Below, one piece after another: positions 1 through 7,599 of a stretch of DNA of 58,298 nt. Source of the DNA: Bacteroidales bacterium (GTDB lineage Bacteria; Bacteroidota; Bacteroidia; Bacteroidales; UBA932); NCBI GenBank assembly GCA_016291185.1, contig JAEFAI010000016.1, positions 1 to 58,298 on the forward strand, in the 5' to 3' direction. Position 1 is the stretch's first letter. Each line of letters opens with the position of its first letter. The translations under genes and the position numbers were made by a program. The notes beneath the pieces were generated by a model. That model ran no database searches, had not been told where the DNA came from, and saw nothing but the letters and a program-made list of their open reading frames with translations.

Positions 1-14
1 AGTTTCAACTTCAT
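1..14 (-). CDS. Start of the next gene of the moxR-DUF58 operon (partial)
   Basis: On the minus strand an ATG at 14-12 overlaps the TGA stop of the DUF58 gene (ATGA overlap) and reads Met-Lys-Leu-Lys before the window ends. Tight ATGA coupling is typical of an operon. In Bacteroidetes the gene after moxR and DUF58 usually belongs to the Bat (aerotolerance) set, such as a secreted BatD-like protein or a VWA protein; that identity is inference from order only. Nothing more can be said from four codons. Confidence 0.4.
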
Positions 15-892
15 CTTCTGTGGAATAAGGACAGCAGACCGCGGACATAATCCTCGTTGGTGGAAATGTCTACGTGGTCCACGTGGTAACGGAGCATCAG
101 GCGGTCGGCGGCCTGGGTGCTGGTGCGGAACCAGTTCTCATAGGCGCTGCGGACGCTGCCGGAGGCGGTGTTGATCCAGCGGGAGGCGCCGGTCTCTGCA
201 TCTTTGGCGTGGACCAGGCCCACGTTGGGAAGGCTCTTCTCGCGAGGGTCGCTGATGCGGATGACGGACACGTCGTGCCGGTTGGCGGCTACCTTCAGGG
301 CTTCCTCGTAACGCGGGGTGCCATCGGCCTGAACGTCCAGCATATCGCTGAGGATAAAGGCGGTGCACTTTTTCTTGATGGCGCCCGTGAGGTAGCGGAG
401 GGCTTCTCCTACGTCGGTTCCGTTGGACTGGGGCTGGTACTCCAGAATCTCGCGGACTATGTGCAGGAAGTGGGTGCGGCCCTTGGCCGGCGGGATGAAC
501 TTCTCCACGTGGTCGCTGAACAGGATGCAGCCCACCTTGTCGTTGTTGAGGATGGCGCTGAAGGCCAGCGTGGCGGCAATTTCTGCAATTTGCTCTCGCT
601 TGGTCTTGACGGCCGTTCCAAACAGACCGGAACGGGAAATGTCCACCAGCAGTACCACGGTGAGTTCACGCTCTTCCTCAAAGACCTTCACGTACGGGGC
701 GCTCATACGGGCCGTTACGTTCCAGTCCATGTTGCGGACGTCGTCTCCCCATTGGTACTCGCGCACCTCGCTGAAAGCCATACCGCGGCCCTTGAACGCG
801 GAGTGGTATTCTCCGGCAAAGACCTGGTGGCTCAGCGCCTTGGTGCGGATCTCAATTTTCCGAACCTTCTTTATGAGTTCTTCCGGAGTCAT
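11..892 (-). CDS. DUF58 domain protein, MoxR partner
   Basis: A 293-residue cytosolic protein of the DUF58 family, which contains a degenerate VWA fold. The sequence VVLLVDISRSG (about residues 79-89) matches the MIDAS-like DxSxS motif, and the upstream WGDDVRNMDWNVTAR is the conserved DUF58 core. These proteins occur next to MoxR AAA+ ATPases and are thought to act with them as a chaperone or metal-insertion module for envelope and stress functions; the exact client is unknown. The gene lies 77 bp downstream of moxR on the same strand, with a short GC-rich repeat in the gap, and overlaps the next gene by ATGA. Family assignment is secure, biological role is not. Confidence 0.9.
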   Translation of the reverse strand: MTPEELIKKVRKIEIRTKALSHQVFAGEYHSAFKGRGMAFSEVREYQWGDDVRNMDWNVTARMSAPYVKVFEEERELTVVLLVDISRSGLFGTAVKTKREQIAEIAATLAFSAILNNDKVGCILFSDHVEKFIPPAKGRTHFLHIVREILEYQPQSNGTDVGEALRYLTGAIKKKCTAFILSDMLDVQADGTPRYEEALKVAANRHDVSVIRISDPREKSLPNVGLVHAKDAETGASRWINTASGSVRSAYENWFRTSTQAADRLMLRYHVDHVDISTNEDYVRGLLSLFHRR

Positions 893-926
893 TTTTTCAA
901 AATGACCTAATTTGTTTAAACATACT

Positions 927-968
927 GTGGGGCTAACCCCCCAGACCCCCTGGGTCGCTTCGCTCCGG
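927..968. repeat. GC-rich palindromic repeat between moxR and DUF58 (copy 1)
   Basis: This 42-bp block begins GTGGGGCTAACCCCCC and ends TGGGTCGCTTCGCTCCGG, directly abutting the moxR stop codon. A closely similar block is found at 56965-57007, with the same GGGCTAACCCCCC core, an A-rich or TTC centre and a GTCGC(N4)GCTCCG tail. It can form a hairpin through GGGG/CCCC arms. It is probably a dispersed Bacteroidales repeat; a role as attenuator between moxR and DUF58 is possible but not shown. Confidence 0.7.
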
Positions 969-969
969 A

Positions 970-1962
970 TTACGGAACAATGACGGCGTTAATGATCTTT
1001 TCGATAATCTGCTCGGGGGTTACGTTCTCGGCTTCGGCCTCATAGGTAAGGCCGATACGGTGACGCAGGACCTCGTTGCACACGGCGCGGACGTCTTCCG
1101 GAATCACATAGCCGCGGCGCTTGATGAAGGCATAGGCCTTGGCAGCCATGGCCAGGGAAATACTGGCACGAGGGGAACCGCCGTAGGAAATGAAGTTCTT
1201 CAGTTCCGGGAGGCCATACTCTGCGGGAGTACGGGTGGCGTTCACAATATCCACGATGTAACGCTCAATCTTTTCGTCCATGTAGACGTCACGCACCACG
1301 TTGCGGGCACGGATGATGTCTTCGGGTTTGACCACGGCCTGGGCCTTGGGGAACTCTCCGGTGTTGTTCATGCGGATAATCTGGCGCTCCTCGTCTTTCT
1401 TGGGGTAGGAGACCACTACCTTGAGCATGAAACGGTCCACCTGGGCTTCCGGTAGGGGATAGGTACCCTCCTGCTCAATGGGGTTCTGGGTGGCCATTAC
1501 CAGGAACGGCTCCGGCAGCTTGTAGGTGTTATCACCAATGGTAACCTGGTGCTCCTGCATGGCTTCCAGCAGGGCACTCTGTACCTTTGCCGGGGAACGG
1601 TTGATTTCATCGGCCAATACGAAGTTGGCGAAGATGGGGCCCTTGTGTACCTCAAAGGTTTCTTTCTTCTGGGAGTAAACTAAGGTACCTACAACGTCTG
1701 CAGGCAGGAGGTCCGGGGTAAACTGAATACGGCTGAACTGGGCGTCTACGGCTTGTGACAGGGTATTGATGGCCAGGGTCTTGGCCAGACCGGGAACGCC
1801 TTCCAGCAGGATGTGGCCGCCACTGAGAAGACCAATGAGAAGGTTATCTACCAGCTGCTTCTGGCCCACAATCACTTTTCCCATTTCCAGGGTCAGGAGA
1901 TCCACAAAGGAGCTCTCCTTCTGGATGCGCTCGTTTAATTCTCTGATGTTAACAGATTCCAT
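970..1962 (-). CDS. MoxR family AAA+ ATPase
   Basis: A 330-residue MoxR-type AAA+ ATPase. The Walker A motif GVPGLAKT is at residues 55-62 and Walker B VLADEINR at 115-122, followed by the QNPIEQEGTYPLPEAQ(V)DRF sensor-1 region that is characteristic of MoxR. Length matches the family (about 320-335). MoxR proteins act as cytosolic chaperones that remodel or insert cofactors in partner proteins, usually with the adjacent DUF58 and VWA proteins. It is the first gene of the operon moxR-DUF58-(next gene). It is transcribed divergently from truA, with only 20 bp between the two start codons, so the promoters overlap. Confidence 0.95.
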   Translation of the reverse strand: MESVNIRELNERIQKESSFVDLLTLEMGKVIVGQKQLVDNLLIGLLSGGHILLEGVPGLAKTLAINTLSQAVDAQFSRIQFTPDLLPADVVGTLVYSQKKETFEVHKGPIFANFVLADEINRSPAKVQSALLEAMQEHQVTIGDNTYKLPEPFLVMATQNPIEQEGTYPLPEAQVDRFMLKVVVSYPKKDEERQIIRMNNTGEFPKAQAVVKPEDIIRARNVVRDVYMDEKIERYIVDIVNATRTPAEYGLPELKNFISYGGSPRASISLAMAAKAYAFIKRRGYVIPEDVRAVCNEVLRHRIGLTYEAEAENVTPEQIIEKIINAVIVP

Positions 1963-1971
1963 ATAATTTGT

Positions 1972-1980
1972 TAATTTTGC
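1972..1980 (+). promoter_or_regulatory. -7 box of truA promoter
   Basis: TAATTTTGC matches the Bacteroidetes -7 consensus TAnnTTTG followed by C. It ends only 2 nt before the truA ATG at 1983, so the transcript would begin at or next to the start codon (leaderless or nearly so). Confidence 0.55.
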
Positions 1981-1982
1981 AT

Positions 1983-2834
1983 ATGCGTTATTTCCTTTGC
2001 CTCTCTTATGACGGTTCGGCTTTCTGCGGCTGGCAAATCCAGCCCTCAGCGCCCTCCGTACAGCAGTGTCTGGAAAGTGCTCTTTCCCGGCTGCTGGGCC
2101 GCCCGGTCCCCGTAACCGGTGCTGGCCGAACGGATACCGCCGTCAATGCTTACCACTACGTAGCTCACTTTGATTGGGACGGTATTTTGCCGTTTGAGGC
2201 ATCCGACTTTAACTACAAATTAAATGCCATTTTGCCCCACGGCGTGGCCGTTCATTCGGTCTCTCCGGTGGCCGATGATTTACACGCCCGTTTCAGTGCC
2301 AAACGCCGCGAGTATACCTACTTCATCCACCGGCAAAAAGACCCCTTCGTGAGGGCCTATTCCTGGCAGTGCGGCTACCCCGGACTGGACTTTGACGCTA
2401 TGAACAAAGCCTGTCAGTTCCTCCTGGGAACCCACGACTTTTCGTGCTTTGAAAAAACCGGAACTGACAACAAAACCTCCATCTGCACCGTCTACGAAGC
2501 CTTCTGGGCCCCGTATATTCCGTCCCATCTTCAGGTGATGGCTGATGAAGGCGCTCTGCAGAGCGCCCGGCCGGAGGCCGCGGGGGATAATAGGGGGCAG
2601 AGCCCCCTCAGACAAAAAGATTGTGCGGGGGCCTCGAGCTATTGGTATTTCCGGATTGCGGCAGACCGGTTCTTACGGAATATGGTCCGGGCTACGGTGG
2701 GGACACTTATAGAAGTGGGACGTGGTAAACACGATCCGGAGTGGGTGGCGGAACTCATCAAGAGCGGCACCCGCGGAGATGCCGGGGAATCCGTTCCTGG
2801 GAATGCTCTATTCCTGAATAAAGTCGAGTACTAA
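1983..2834 (+). CDS. truA: tRNA pseudouridine synthase A
   Basis: TruA converts U38-U40 of the tRNA anticodon stem to pseudouridine. The sequence begins MRYFLCLSYDGSAFCGWQ, the usual TruA N-terminus, and carries the catalytic Asp in GAGRTDTAV (D51); HARFSAKRREYTY (about 101-113) and the C-terminal ADRFLRNMVRA (about 227-237) are conserved. I chose ATG 1983 because the upstream in-frame ATG lies before the promoter-like box. The protein is 283 residues, about 35 longer than usual. The excess lies around residues 188-216 and is encoded by a palindromic, repeat-like stretch (2550-2613) inserted in frame before the conserved C-terminal block. Its stop codon abuts the stop of the convergent methyltransferase gene (TAATTA at 2832-2837). 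Confidence 0.95.
   Translation: MRYFLCLSYDGSAFCGWQIQPSAPSVQQCLESALSRLLGRPVPVTGAGRTDTAVNAYHYVAHFDWDGILPFEASDFNYKLNAILPHGVAVHSVSPVADDLHARFSAKRREYTYFIHRQKDPFVRAYSWQCGYPGLDFDAMNKACQFLLGTHDFSCFEKTGTDNKTSICTVYEAFWAPYIPSHLQVMADEGALQSARPEAAGDNRGQSPLRQKDCAGASSYWYFRIAADRFLRNMVRATVGTLIEVGRGKHDPEWVAELIKSGTRGDAGESVPGNALFLNKVEY
2550..2613. repeat. In-frame palindromic insert in truA
   Basis: The block starts with the perfect 18-bp palindrome GGCGCTCTGCAGAGCGCC (2550-2567). It continues with a hairpin AGGGGG-CAGAG-CCCCCT (about 2593-2609). Similar GC-rich hairpins are seen between genes elsewhere in the window. It is translated as part of TruA (about residues 190-211) without shifting frame, and accounts for most of the extra length of this TruA. 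Confidence 0.65.
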
Positions 2835-3359
2835 TTAGCGAATACCCCAAAGAACAACGCCTACGGAAACGGAGACGTTGAGGGAGTGTTTGGTGCCCTG
2901 CTGAGGAATCTCCAGGGCAAAGTCGCAGGCGTCTACTACGGCCTGCTGGACGCCGTCTACCTCGTTGCCAAAGACCAGGGCATAGCGGGCCGAAGGGTCC
3001 CGCCGGAAGGCATCCAGCTTCACGGAGTGCACGGTCTGTTCTACCGCCACGACCGTATAGCCTTCGGCCTTTAAACTGTTCACCAAAGCCACAACGTCCT
3101 GTACGTGCTCGAAGGGGACCACTTCTTCGGCCCCCAGGGCAACTTTGCGAAGCTCCGGGGACGGGGGAACCGGGCAGATGCCGCCCAGGTAGACCTTGTC
3201 CACGCCAAAGGCATCGGCCGTGCGGAAAGCGCTGCCCACATTGTGCGCGCTGCGGATGTTGTCCAGCACCAGCACCACCCCGCTGGAGGGGCGCACGGAA
3301 CGGTACTCATCGGCCGAAATCCGGCCCAGTTCTATATTAAGCAGTTTTCGATCGGTCAT
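2835..3359 (-). CDS. TrmH/SpoU family RNA 2'-O-methyltransferase
   Basis: A 174-residue SPOUT-class methyltransferase. All three SpoU motifs are visible: motif 1 NIRSAHNVGSAFRTADA (34-50) with the catalytic Arg and Asn, motif 2 ALVFGNEVDGV (about 127-137), and motif 3 IPQQGTKHSLNVSVSVGV (about 150-167). It uses S-adenosylmethionine to methylate a ribose 2'-OH in tRNA or rRNA, but the target cannot be told from sequence. There is no N-terminal substrate-binding domain. Its start overlaps the 3' end of the transporter gene by 23 bp on the same strand, which suggests co-transcription and translational coupling. It converges on truA with no spacer. Confidence 0.9.
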   Translation of the reverse strand: MTDRKLLNIELGRISADEYRSVRPSSGVVLVLDNIRSAHNVGSAFRTADAFGVDKVYLGGICPVPPSPELRKVALGAEEVVPFEHVQDVVALVNSLKAEGYTVVAVEQTVHSVKLDAFRRDPSARYALVFGNEVDGVQQAVVDACDFALEIPQQGTKHSLNVSVSVGVVLWGIR

Positions 3360-6156
3360 TGCGTTTTTTCATTAGCGGGTCCAGGGTGGCCAGTACGCCG
3401 GGCAGTACGAAGAGGATGAGGATGAGCACCGCAAAAGCGCCTATGGACAGGCTTCTGAGGATGGCGGAAATCATAGGATCCTTCATAACCACGTGCATCA
3501 CAAAAGGAACGATGGTGAGGATGAGCCCGGAGGTAAGGATGGAGTGCGAAGAGTCCTGGTAGGCCTTGGAGAGGGCCGAAGAGATATCGGCCTTCTGCCG
3601 GTACTCCAGATAATAGTGCGTAAAGAGGATGGTATAGTCAATGGTAGCTCCCATCAGGATACCCTGGATGATGAGGTACGACAGGTAATACATAGTATTG
3701 CCGCCCAGGCCGCTGGCCCAGATGTTTACATACACGCCCGCCATAATGGTCATCACCAACGGAATGGGAATGAGCACCGAGCGGAAGTTGAAGGCTACGA
3801 TCAGGAAGATGGACAGCACAGTGAGGACGGTCAGGAGCAGGAGCTCGGAAGGGAAGCCTTCCTGGAGCTCTCTGTACATTTCGGCCTCGCTGATCCAGTA
3901 GTGAGGGCCCTGGAGGCTTTCGTCGGCCAGTTTTCTGCTCCGGTCTATCATTACGGAAGTGCTCTCACTCTCTACCGGGAGGTTGTTGAGGGCTATGGCG
4001 CCGGAGAAGTTCTGGCCCTTGAGCTGGCCCAGACCCAGCAGAAGCTCTTCGCGGGCTTCCGTAATGAGGGTGCGGGAGCTGTCCGGCACAAAGGCACTTA
4101 AAGTGGGATTGGCCAGGAGCGTATCGGCTACAAAGTCCAGCAGTTCGCCGGGAGACATCTTCCAGGTGGGGTCAAAGCCCTTCTGGGCACCGGAGTAGAG
4201 GAATAGCAGGTCCAGCTGATCTTTGGAAACGGAAATGCCGGCGGCCGAAAGGGCTCCATAGACCCGGGCCGAAGAGTATTTCACGGAAGAGAAAGCCATC
4301 TCGGCCAGAATCTCCATAGGAGTGGGCGGAACTTCTTCCTCGACGACGGGTTCGGGCTCTGCGATGGTAACCGGCTGGGCAACGACCGGCACTGCGTCAA
4401 CCGTATCGGCCTGCACCGGAACTGCCTCCACGGGGGCTAGGGCAACGGTGTCAAGCTTGGCGGCCAAGCGCGGCCCGGCGGCCAGGATGGAATCTACCTT
4501 GGGCCCCATCTCCTCCATCTGCGCCTTGGCATCCTTGGGAATGAAGGCGGCGTAGCGGCGGTTGGGGAGAATCTTTTCCCGCACATATGTAAGCATCTCG
4601 GCGGCCGACATGGTTTTGCCGCGCTTGCCGGCCAGACGGTACAGCGTAGAAACCTGGCTGGCGTTCAAATCCAAGAAGGCGGCCATCTCCGCTGCCGTAC
4701 GGGGCGCAGTGAGTTGCTCATAGGTGAGGACTCCGTCGGGTTCGGGTTCGGGGGTCACGGCAACCGTGTCAACCGGGATGATTCGGGCCAGGGTGTCCGG
4801 GGCCTTGACCAAAACGGTAGTATCGGCCTTTACTTTTAACGTATCTTCTTTTACGGGAACGGGTTCTGGCTCCGGCTCAATGGCCGGTTCGGGTTCGGGT
4901 TCGGGCTCCGGTTCCGGGAACAGGACCTTGGGGTCAAAGCCTTCCGGGACCAGTCCCTGGGCCGAAAGGTCTTCCACCAGATCCATCATCTCCTGGAAAC
5001 TCATCCTCTCGCTGCGCTGGGGATGGAAGCGGGCGTAGTACACCAGGGAGAGCATTTCCTCGGGCAGGGCGCCGGCATCCTCGGGGGCGAATTCGGCAAA
5101 GAGTTCCCGCATCTGGTCCGCCGTCCGGGGCCTCAGCACCAGCGACGGATAACTCAAGGTACGGGTAATGCCCGGAACGGTAGTCAGCGTATCCATCAGC
5201 GCCGTGATGGCGTCTTCGTCCGTATTGGAATAAAGCAGCAGGGTAGCGTTGCTGGTGGCGTCTTTCTCATTCAGGACCGTGCTGTTCCAGTTGGGTGCAA
5301 AGGAAAGCACCGTTCTGTTTTTCAAATAGGCAAAGCCGGCAAAGATGGCAATGAAGAGCACCAGCAGGAGATAACGGAACTTATGCTGAAAGCGGGCAAT
5401 AGGGCCGAAGGGCAGCCGGGGGATCTTCTTTCTGGTGGCTTCCACCGCCCGGTCTCCGGCAATGATGAGGAAAGGAAGGACGGTGAAGTTGCAGATGAGG
5501 GAGAAGGTGACGCCTTTGGAGAGCGCGATTCCCAAATCGCCGCCAATCTTGATCTTGATGAAGCAGAGCATCAGCAGGCTCACGATGGTGGTGAAGGCGC
5601 TGCTCAGAATGGACGATGCCGCTCCGCTGATGGCCCCTTCCATAGCGGCTTCCTTGTCTTTGCCCAGGGCTTTTTCCTGCCGGTAGCGGTTCATCAGGAT
5701 GATGCAGTAGTCCATAGACAGTACCATCTGCAGCACCGGAGTAAGCATGTTGGTTACCATGGACACGCCGGGCATGAGGGCGTTGGTGCCCATATTGAGG
5801 GCCACGGCAAAACCGGTGGTAACCAGGAACAGCACCACTTCCATCACGGAAGAGCACATCACCAGCAGCACCGCAAACAGCATAGCCACGCCAATGGCCA
5901 GGATGCGGGGCAGCTCGGAGGGCATCAGGTCGTTGCCGTCGGCAAACAGGGCGCCGAATTCCTGCATTCGGCCCTGTAAGGTGGGCAGTTCCTGTTCCAT
6001 CACGTCCAGTCCCTGCTTCATCAGGTAACTGTCCGGAAGGAACTTGGTCATATCCGTGATGATATTGAGTCTGGGGATAAGGAGCACGCTGGCCATCACC
6101 AGGATGGTCATCAGGGCAAAGATCCCTTTTCTATATTTCACCAGAAAGCGTGACAT
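3337..6156 (-). CDS. MMPL/RND-family membrane transporter
   Basis: An inner-membrane permease of the RND superfamily (MMPL-like), 939 residues from ATG 6156. It has a first helix near residues 11-31, a helix bundle at about 85-250, a long hydrophilic stretch (about 300-735), and a second bundle at the C-terminus (FPSELLLLTVLTVLSIFLI onwards). The motifs LSMDYCIILMNRYRQE and ATIDYTILFTHYYLE are the paired TM4-like segments. The first extracytoplasmic loop is very short (about 55 residues) while the second carries Pro-Glu repeats and is greatly expanded; relatives usually have a longer first loop. Substrate is unknown. I prefer ATG 6156 over an upstream ATG at 6210, because the upstream codons overlap a good -7 box and MSRFLVKYRKG is a normal family start. 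Confidence 0.85.
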   Translation of the reverse strand: MSRFLVKYRKGIFALMTILVMASVLLIPRLNIITDMTKFLPDSYLMKQGLDVMEQELPTLQGRMQEFGALFADGNDLMPSELPRILAIGVAMLFAVLLVMCSSVMEVVLFLVTTGFAVALNMGTNALMPGVSMVTNMLTPVLQMVLSMDYCIILMNRYRQEKALGKDKEAAMEGAISGAASSILSSAFTTIVSLLMLCFIKIKIGGDLGIALSKGVTFSLICNFTVLPFLIIAGDRAVEATRKKIPRLPFGPIARFQHKFRYLLLVLFIAIFAGFAYLKNRTVLSFAPNWNSTVLNEKDATSNATLLLYSNTDEDAITALMDTLTTVPGITRTLSYPSLVLRPRTADQMRELFAEFAPEDAGALPEEMLSLVYYARFHPQRSERMSFQEMMDLVEDLSAQGLVPEGFDPKVLFPEPEPEPEPEPAIEPEPEPVPVKEDTLKVKADTTVLVKAPDTLARIIPVDTVAVTPEPEPDGVLTYEQLTAPRTAAEMAAFLDLNASQVSTLYRLAGKRGKTMSAAEMLTYVREKILPNRRYAAFIPKDAKAQMEEMGPKVDSILAAGPRLAAKLDTVALAPVEAVPVQADTVDAVPVVAQPVTIAEPEPVVEEEVPPTPMEILAEMAFSSVKYSSARVYGALSAAGISVSKDQLDLLFLYSGAQKGFDPTWKMSPGELLDFVADTLLANPTLSAFVPDSSRTLITEAREELLLGLGQLKGQNFSGAIALNNLPVESESTSVMIDRSRKLADESLQGPHYWISEAEMYRELQEGFPSELLLLTVLTVLSIFLIVAFNFRSVLIPIPLVMTIMAGVYVNIWASGLGGNTMYYLSYLIIQGILMGATIDYTILFTHYYLEYRQKADISSALSKAYQDSSHSILTSGLILTIVPFVMHVVMKDPMISAILRSLSIGAFAVLILILFVLPGVLATLDPLMKKRNDRSKTA
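4886..4917 (-). repeat. Hexanucleotide Pro-Glu tandem repeat in the transporter gene
   Basis: Five imperfect copies of a 6-bp unit (GGTTCG or a close variant on the plus strand) encode alternating Pro-Glu on the minus strand, near residues 414-424 of the transporter. A second Pro-Glu run lies just downstream (around 4857-4878). Such arrays can change length by slippage in six-base steps without frameshift and form stiff, acidic linkers. Confidence 0.75.
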
Positions 6157-6162
6157 GCGTCT

Positions 6163-6171
6163 GCAAAGGTA
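6163..6171 (-). promoter_or_regulatory. -7 box of the MMPL transporter promoter
   Basis: On the minus strand TACCTTTGC fits the TAnnTTTGC consensus and lies 6 nt upstream of ATG 6156. It supports the shorter start of the transporter and implies a very short or absent leader. Confidence 0.5.
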
Positions 6172-6193
6172 AGGCTTTTCCAACAAAAAAGCG

Positions 6194-6201
6194 TATATTT
6201 G
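6194..6201 (+). promoter_or_regulatory. -7 box of glyA promoter
   Basis: TATATTTG matches the Bacteroidetes -7 box. The predicted transcript would carry a leader of about 48 nt before the glyA ATG at 6255. No riboswitch-like structure is obvious in that leader. Confidence 0.5.
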
Positions 6202-6254
6202 TGAATCCATTTAAGTAAGGGATTCAAAGTAACATAAAGTATTATATACTATTC

Positions 6255-7598
6255 ATGAAAAACGATCTTCAAGTATTTGACCTCATCAAGAAGGAGCAGG
6301 AGCGCCAGTCTTCCGGTTTGGAGCTGATTGCCTCCGAAAACTATGTTTCTGACCAGGTTCTCGCCGCCATGGGTTCCGTCTGCACCAACAAGTATGCAGA
6401 AGGTTATCCCGGCAAGCGCTATTACGGCGGTTGCGAGGTAGTGGACCAGATTGAGCAGCTGGCCATCGACCGCCTCTGCGCCCTCTTTGATGCAGAGTAT
6501 GCCAACGTGCAGCCGCACTCCGGCGCCCAGGCCAATATGGCCGTAACCATGGCCATCCTCAAGCCCGGAGACACCTTTATGGGTCTGGACCTCTCTATGG
6601 GCGGTCACCTTACCCACGGTTCTCCCGTGAATGCCAGCGGTCTGCTTTACAACCCCGTGGCATACGGCCTCAATCCGGAAACCGGTCGCGTAGACTACGA
6701 CGAGATGGAGCGCAAGGCCCTCGAGTGCAAGCCCAAGCTCATCATCGGCGGTGCATCGGCCTATTCCCGTGAGTGGGACTATGAGCGTATGCGCGCCATC
6801 GCAGACAAGGTGGGTGCCATCCTCTGGATTGATATGGCCCATACCGCCGGTCTCATTGCCGCCGGTCTCCTCAAGAACCCCGTCAAATACGCCCACATCG
6901 TTACTTCCACCACCCACAAGACCCTGCGCGGACCGCGCGGCGGTATCATCCTTATGGGTAAGGACTTTGACAATCCCTGGGGTCTCACCACTCCCAAGGG
7001 AGAGATCAAGAAGATGAGCGCCATCCTCAACGGCAGCGTCTTCCCCGGCATCCAGGGCGGTCCGCTGGAGCACGTGATTGCCGCCAAGGCCGTGGCCTTC
7101 TTCGAGGCCTCCCAGCCGGAATATGTGGAGTACCAGAAGCAGGTAGTGGCCAATGCCGCCACTATGTGCCAGGCCTTCATTGACAAAGACTACAAGATCA
7201 TTTCCGGTGGTACGGACAACCACCTTATGCTCATTGACCTCCGCACCAAGTTCCCGGATCTGACGGGCCGTGTGGCAGAGAAGGAGCTCGTAAGGGCCGA
7301 TATCACCGTCAATAAGAATATGGTGCCCTTCGACAGCCGCAGCCCGTTTGCCACCAGCGGTCTCCGCATTGGCACGCCGGCCATCACTTCCCGCGGCTTC
7401 GAGCAGAAGGATATGCTGGCCATCGTAGAGCTCATTGATGCCGTCCTGGCTTCGTCCAACGAGCATTTTGCCGCCCTCACCGCCAAGGAACCCACCGAGG
7501 CCCAGACCGCCGAGCTCGCCGCTCACCAGCAGGTTCTGGAAGAGGTCAAGCGCAAGGTGCATATGATGACCGCCGGCCGTCCCCTCAACCGTTACTAA
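6255..7598 (+). CDS. glyA: Serine hydroxymethyltransferase
   Basis: GlyA converts serine and tetrahydrofolate to glycine and 5,10-methylene-tetrahydrofolate in the cytosol, using PLP. The PLP lysine is K222 in the motif [26 protein letters not shown] (21-32), [14 protein letters not shown] (46-59) and the C-terminal [16 protein letters not shown] are all typical. At 447 residues it is slightly longer than the E. coli enzyme, with normal family features throughout. It is followed one base later by the nuclease lipoprotein gene, and both end at the terminator at 8872-8905, so they probably form one transcription unit. It supplies one-carbon units downstream of the serC/serA pathway encoded a few kilobases away. 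Confidence 0.98.
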   Translation: MKNDLQVFDLIKKEQERQSSGLELIASENYVSDQVLAAMGSVCTNKYAEGYPGKRYYGGCEVVDQIEQLAIDRLCALFDAEYANVQPHSGAQANMAVTMAILKPGDTFMGLDLSMGGHLTHGSPVNASGLLYNPVAYGLNPETGRVDYDEMERKALECKPKLIIGGASAYSREWDYERMRAIADKVGAILWIDMAHTAGLIAAGLLKNPVKYAHIVTSTTHKTLRGPRGGIILMGKDFDNPWGLTTPKGEIKKMSAILNGSVFPGIQGGPLEHVIAAKAVAFFEASQPEYVEYQKQVVANAATMCQAFIDKDYKIISGGTDNHLMLIDLRTKFPDLTGRVAEKELVRADITVNKNMVPFDSRSPFATSGLRIGTPAITSRGFEQKDMLAIVELIDAVLASSNEHFAALTAKEPTEAQTAELAAHQQVLEEVKRKVHMMTAGRPLNRY

Positions 7599-7599
7599 T

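Noticed and set aside
6181..6254. Possible glycine or folate riboswitch in front of glyA
   Set aside because: The spacer after the promoter is only about 48 nt, A/T-rich, and shows no riboswitch-type stems.
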